Shown: positions 7,684-10,672 of the stretch, piece by piece | Layout of the letters: each line of letters begins with the position of its first letter | How positions within the stretch are numbered: the stretch's first letter is position 1 | NCBI GenBank assembly: GCA_018398765.1 | Contig: JAHBMJ010002505.1 | Coordinates: 1 to 10,672, forward strand | Origin: Chromera velia | Taxonomy: Eukaryota > Sar > Chromeraceae | Length of the DNA stretch: 10,672 nucleotides | Reading direction: 5' to 3' | Program-made: the position numbers and the translations under genes | Notes under the pieces: model-generated | Seen by the model: only the letters and a program-made list of their open reading frames with translations | Told to the model about the DNA's origin: nothing | The model's database searches: none

Positions 7684-8175
7684 CGTCTCCTGATGCCCTC
7701 TGTCATCACCACCTCCGAACACTTCTGCACGCGCATTCTCTTTAGGAGAGGAGGAAGAGCTGCCCACTCCCCCCCAAATTCAAACAACAAGCAACGAGTT
7801 ATGAAAGGATGAAGAAATGCGTACTGCCCGTCGGCAGACTGATAAAACAAATACCCAACCCCAGCCTCACTGCCACCCCCCGACCCCCCCCCCAAAACGA
7901 CAGTTGGTGTCAGACGACTAGACCCAGACCCCGAAGCAGAGGAAGAAGAAGAAGAAGATGGTTGAGAAGGGACTCCGTCAGATGGAAGAATTTCCTCTGC
8001 AAACGGACGTCCAGTCTCCCCCTCCACTCCTCCACTGTCCGTTCTTTCCATTTGGTGATGCCCCCTCCCCCCCCCCGAGACACTCCTTCCTTCCTTCGGT
8101 TTCACCGATCCCATCCCCCTGTGTCCCTTTCGATGAAGGGCTTTCTCCGCCGCCACGCGCTCTTCCGGGTCGCTC
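7684..8175 (-). CDS. RNF10-like E3 ligase, FYQ-FLHP exon, copy 1
   Basis: The exon starts after TTTCGTGTGCAG (first base 8175), completes a tryptophan codon from exon 9599-10308, encodes 163 residues and ends with CG before the donor GTAGGT. Residues 11-70 are basic then glycine-rich. Residues 72-86 are a serine run. Residues 108-123 are YLFYQSADGQYAFLHP, followed by FITRCLLFEFGG. Human RNF10 carries the closely similar FYQAEDGQ...FLHP and VRCL. RNF10 in animals and Mag2 in yeast are RING E3 ligases that monoubiquitylate small-subunit proteins such as uS3 and uS5 on stalled or faulty 40S subunits; the role of this protein is inferred from that. This copy joins correctly to exon 7042-7225. An identical copy lies at 8535-9026 and is probably the same locus assembled twice. 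Confidence 0.85.
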
Positions 8176-8390
8176 CTGCACACGAAAGCAGAATACGGAT
8201 GTAGGAAAAAAAATACCACCGTCTGCACTTATCTGGATCGTTTTACTACACGTGCCCACATCGAATTCACACACACACAGAGAGGACTCTCTCGGCCGAT
8301 CCGCTTTCCTCTTGGTCCTTCCTGCACAACGGATGCGTACGCCTCCTTCGGATACTGATCACCACTGCGATGCGCGCGCGTGCGCGCACG

Positions 8391-8396
8391 CACACA

Positions 8397-8438
<42 letters not shown>
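8391..8438. repeat. (CA)12(GA)12 compound microsatellite, copy 1
   Basis: Twenty-four bases of CA run straight into twenty-four of GA, preceded by a GC-alternating stretch (TGCGCGCGCGTGCGCGCACG). It lies in the apparent intron between the two copies of the FYQ-FLHP exon and is repeated exactly at 9242-9289. Confidence 0.9.
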
Positions 8439-8534
8439 ACTAAGCGCAGATAGGTTCTCCCACATGTCTTCGGGTCTCTGGACGCAGCGCACATCCAATT
8501 CCATTCACTTCNCCCAAAAGTCACAAGGACCTAC

Positions 8535-9026
8535 CGTCTCCTGATGCCCTCTGTCATCACCACCTCCGAACACTTCTGCACGCGCATTCTCTTTAGGAGA
8601 GGAGGAAGAGCTGCCCACTCCCCCCCAAATTCAAACAACAAGCAACGAGTTATGAAAGGATGAAGAAATGCGTACTGCCCGTCGGCAGACTGATAAAACA
8701 AATACCCAACCCCAGCCTCACTGCCACCCCCCGACCCCCCCCCCAAAACGACAGTTGGTGTCAGACGACTAGACCCAGACCCCGAAGCAGAGGAAGAAGA
8801 AGAAGAAGATGGTTGAGAAGGGACTCCGTCAGATGGAAGAATTTCCTCTGCAAACGGACGTCCAGTCTCCCCCTCCACTCCTCCACTGTCCGTTCTTTCC
8901 ATTTGGTGATGCCCCCTCCCCCCCCCCGAGACACTCCTTCCTTCCTTCGGTTTCACCGATCCCATCCCCCTGTGTCCCTTTCGATGAAGGGCTTTCTCCG
9001 CCGCCACGCGCTCTTCCGGGTCGCTC
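8535..9026 (-). CDS. RNF10-like E3 ligase, FYQ-FLHP exon, copy 2 (likely artefact duplicate)
   Basis: This is base-for-base the same as 7684-8175, including splice sites and the serine run. The FYQ-FLHP motif lies at 8657-8704. Its upstream side joins the unique intron leading to exon 9599-10308, and its downstream side runs into the N at 8512. The exon starts and ends in phase 2 and is 492 bases, a multiple of three, so a gene model using both copies would stay open and would not warn an annotator. I believe only one copy exists in the genome. Confidence 0.6.
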
Positions 9027-9241
9027 CTGCACACGAAAGCAGAATACGGATGTAGGAAAAAAAATACCACCGTCTGCACTTATCTGGATCGTTTTACTAC
9101 ACGTGCCCACATCGAATTCACACACACACAGAGAGGACTCTCTCGGCCGATCCGCTTTCCTCTTGGTCCTTCCTGCACAACGGATGCGTACGCCTCCTTC
9201 GGATACTGATCACCACTGCGATGCGCGCGCGTGCGCGCACG

Positions 9242-9247
9242 CACACA

Positions 9248-9289
<42 letters not shown>
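9242..9289. repeat. (CA)12(GA)12 compound microsatellite, copy 2
   Basis: This is identical in length and flanks to 8391-8438. Independent microsatellites rarely keep exactly equal repeat numbers, which supports a single locus assembled twice. It lies in the intron between exons 9599-10308 and 8535-9026. Confidence 0.9.
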
Positions 9290-9534
9290 ACTAAGCGCAG
9301 ATAGGTTCTCCCACATGTCTTCGGGTCTCTGGACGCAGCGCACATCCAATTCCATTCACTTCCTCTTCTCTCAGAAGCTAGTCAGTCTCTTTTGGATTGG
9401 CCACCTCAATTTTTCACATCTACCACACCCGTGCCGAAAAACAAAATATATCAGGCAAATGCTTCGCCCTCCTCCCTCTCTCTCTGCGTCTCTGCCTCTC
9501 TGTCACTCACTCATTCACTCTCTGTCTCTCTGTC

Positions 9535-9536
<2 letters not shown>

Positions 9537-9582
<46 letters not shown>
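9537..9582. repeat. (TC)11(AC)12 compound microsatellite beside a splice donor
   Basis: TC repeats pass directly into AC repeats, ending 10 bases from the GTGAGT donor of exon 9599-10308 on the minus strand. The transcript would therefore have a GU tract followed by a GA tract near the start of this intron. A looser TC/TG-rich stretch extends left to about 9475. Confidence 0.9.
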
Positions 9583-9598
9583 CGAGTACCGGACTCAC

Positions 9599-10308
9599 CA
9601 CCACGCGTCCCCATCCTCGTCTTCCTCCTCTCCCCTCTGCTCCTCCACCCCCCCAGAACCAGGTTGAAACTCCATCTCCATTTCGAACTCCCCCTCCCCT
9701 TCTTCCTCCGTCTCTGGGTGCAGAGAAGCGCCGTCAGTAGCAGGGGCAGCAGAAAGCTCCCCATCCTTCCCCAACAAATCGTGTGTGTCTGTCTCCCCTT
9801 CATGCTCGTGCTCCTCTTGTACTGCAGGCAGTGAGGTCTCCTTCTTCACCCCTCTCCTCTCTCTCTCCTTTGAAGTCTCCACACTGAAACCAATGCTGGG
9901 AGAGGACGAGGAAGAAGAGGACTCCCTTTTCTTCGCCTCCACCTGCCTTCTCACATCTCCATAGAATGGCCCCCTCGTCCCCTTTTCGACCGAAAAGTTT
10001 TCAATCAAAGAAGAAACTGCATCCGCATCGTAGGTCACCCTGTAAGGCGAAGAGGAGGGAAGCCCAGCAAAAGACCCATCGGGATTTTCCTCTCCTTCTT
10101 CTCCCGCCTTTTCCCCGATTCTGCCCAGACAGGCCCTCTTGTCCTCCTCCGACACTTCAGGCAACACACTCACCACCGGCGCAGGCGAAGAACCGAAGTG
10201 CAACACCAACCCACCCCTTCCACCCGCCCCTCCTGCCCCACCCGACCCCAGTGCTGCTGTCTCCTTCTCCCTGACACTCTCTTCCTGTTGCAGCAACAGA
10301 GCAAGGGC
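9599..10308 (-). CDS. RNF10-like E3 ligase, acidic linker exon (5'-most exon seen)
   Basis: The acceptor is a pyrimidine tract ending CTACTGCAG before 10308. The frame starts in phase 0 with ALALLLQQEESVREKE, and the exon ends with TGG TG before a GTGAGT donor. It encodes 236 residues: a helical start, a glycine-rich stretch (GSGGAGGAGGRGG), a segment VTYDADAVSSLIENFSVEKG that may be ordered, a serine run with charged linker, and an acidic end (EEEGEGEFEMEMEF, then EEEDEDGDAWW). In RNF10 the region between the RING finger and the FYQ-FLHP segment is also long, acidic and poorly conserved, so the identity of this exon rests on splice-phase continuity more than on similarity. The RING finger itself is not in the window and must lie to the right. 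Confidence 0.7.
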
Positions 10309-10672
10309 CTGCAGTAGTACAAAAAAAGAAGAGTGTTTGATTGACGGGCTCTCTGCCTTTCAAGTTTTCTTCTTTCCATGAAAACCAAAAAATGACCAAA
10401 TGGCAACGCGGCTCTTCTTTTCTAGAAACACAGGAAGTGTGTGGAGGACAAGCTTGCAAAGCAAAGTTGGCAGATTTTCACGTTCCTCAACTCATCTTTT
10501 TTTTCGTTCCTCCCTGACCTCCCTCCCCCCCTTCCTCATTCCACGCTCTCTGACGCCCCCCGCGTGCCTGCCGAGGCGTGGATGCTCGTCAGGAATAACA
10601 ACCACCCCAGCCTTTTCCTACTCGGAGAAAAAACGTGCCAAAGCTGAAGGGACCACCTCCCCCCCCCCCCCC
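10309..10672 (-). other. Upstream intron of the RNF10-like gene; window ends in a 14-base C run
   Basis: The 20 or so bases right of 10308 are a good pyrimidine tract and acceptor on the minus strand. I find no further exon that I can support. A possible donor (GGGAG/GTCAGG, near 10520) and an acceptor-like CTCGGCAG near 10572 exist, but the short frame between them has no recognisable sequence. The last 14 bases (10659-10672) are all C, like the C run where the second duplicate contig begins, so this too may be a contig end. Confidence 0.5.

Larger units (their letters stand above)
7662..9362. other. Identical 850-base tandem copies joined by one N (probable assembly error)
   Basis: Bases 7662-8511 and 8513-9362 correspond one to one at an offset of 851. 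The microsatellite (CA)12(GA)12 has exactly the same length in both, and every open frame checked has an identical translation. Position 8512 is N, the only ambiguous base in the window. The second copy begins within a C homopolymer (14 Cs in the first copy at 7651-7664), a typical place for an assembly to break. Sequence left of copy 1 and right of copy 2 is unique. I read this as the ends of two overlapping contigs set side by side. If so, the true locus has one copy and is 851 bases shorter. Confidence 0.85.

Noticed and set aside
7809-8443. Plus-strand frames of 131 and 161 codons, also present in the second copy
   Set aside because: They are antisense to the FYQ-FLHP exon and its flanking microsatellite, and end in repeat-coded histidine, threonine, arginine and glutamate runs.
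7684-9026. Genuine tandem exon duplication in the RNF10-like gene
   Set aside because: The lack of any difference, the equal microsatellite lengths and the N at the junction favour an assembly error. It stays possible only if a spanning read shows it.

Overview
The window is eukaryotic nuclear DNA. Its main gene is split by GT-AG introns with clear pyrimidine tracts, the introns carry CA/GA/CT microsatellites and C homopolymers, and the coding exons are GC-rich with long low-complexity inserts. Proteins of this style suggest a microbial eukaryote, possibly an alveolate alga such as a chromerid. That placement is inference and weak.

Right half (4103-10308, minus strand): the 3' part of one gene that I assign to the RNF10/Mag2 family of RING-type E3 ubiquitin ligases, which act on 40S ribosomal subunits. 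Seven exons join in one frame, each intron phase matching the next exon, to give 897 residues and a stop codon. The order is 9599-10308, 7684-8175 (or its copy 8535-9026), 7042-7225, 6597-6727, 5699-6379, 5083-5367 and 4103-4313. Diagnostic stretches are YLFYQSADGQYAFLHP, the exon-spanning RRRYKFLSHLP, a basic coiled segment after it, and the C-terminal KKKKGKAKG...GGRRY. The RING exons would lie beyond the right edge.

Inside this gene a block of 850 bases (7662-8511) is repeated without difference at 8513-9362, with a single N between the copies. This doubles one exon and is most easily explained as two overlapping contig ends left unmerged at a scaffold join.

Left part: 1-1490 has no gene I can support. 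It holds a 47-base imperfect inverted repeat (311-357/509-555), a palindromic TG/CA tract, a possible small plus-strand intron and a CT microsatellite. At 1498-2154 on the plus strand lies a short gene for a proline-rich protein with one C-terminal membrane segment, interrupted by an in-frame TAG after 21 codons. From about 2500 to 4020 there is an AT-rich island, with no recognised gene, that includes an array of GGAAATC-like motifs spaced at about one helical turn.

No new multi-gene system is visible. The points most worth following are the false duplication, the reconstructed RNF10-like gene, the stop-interrupted membrane protein gene and the AT-rich island with its phased motif array.
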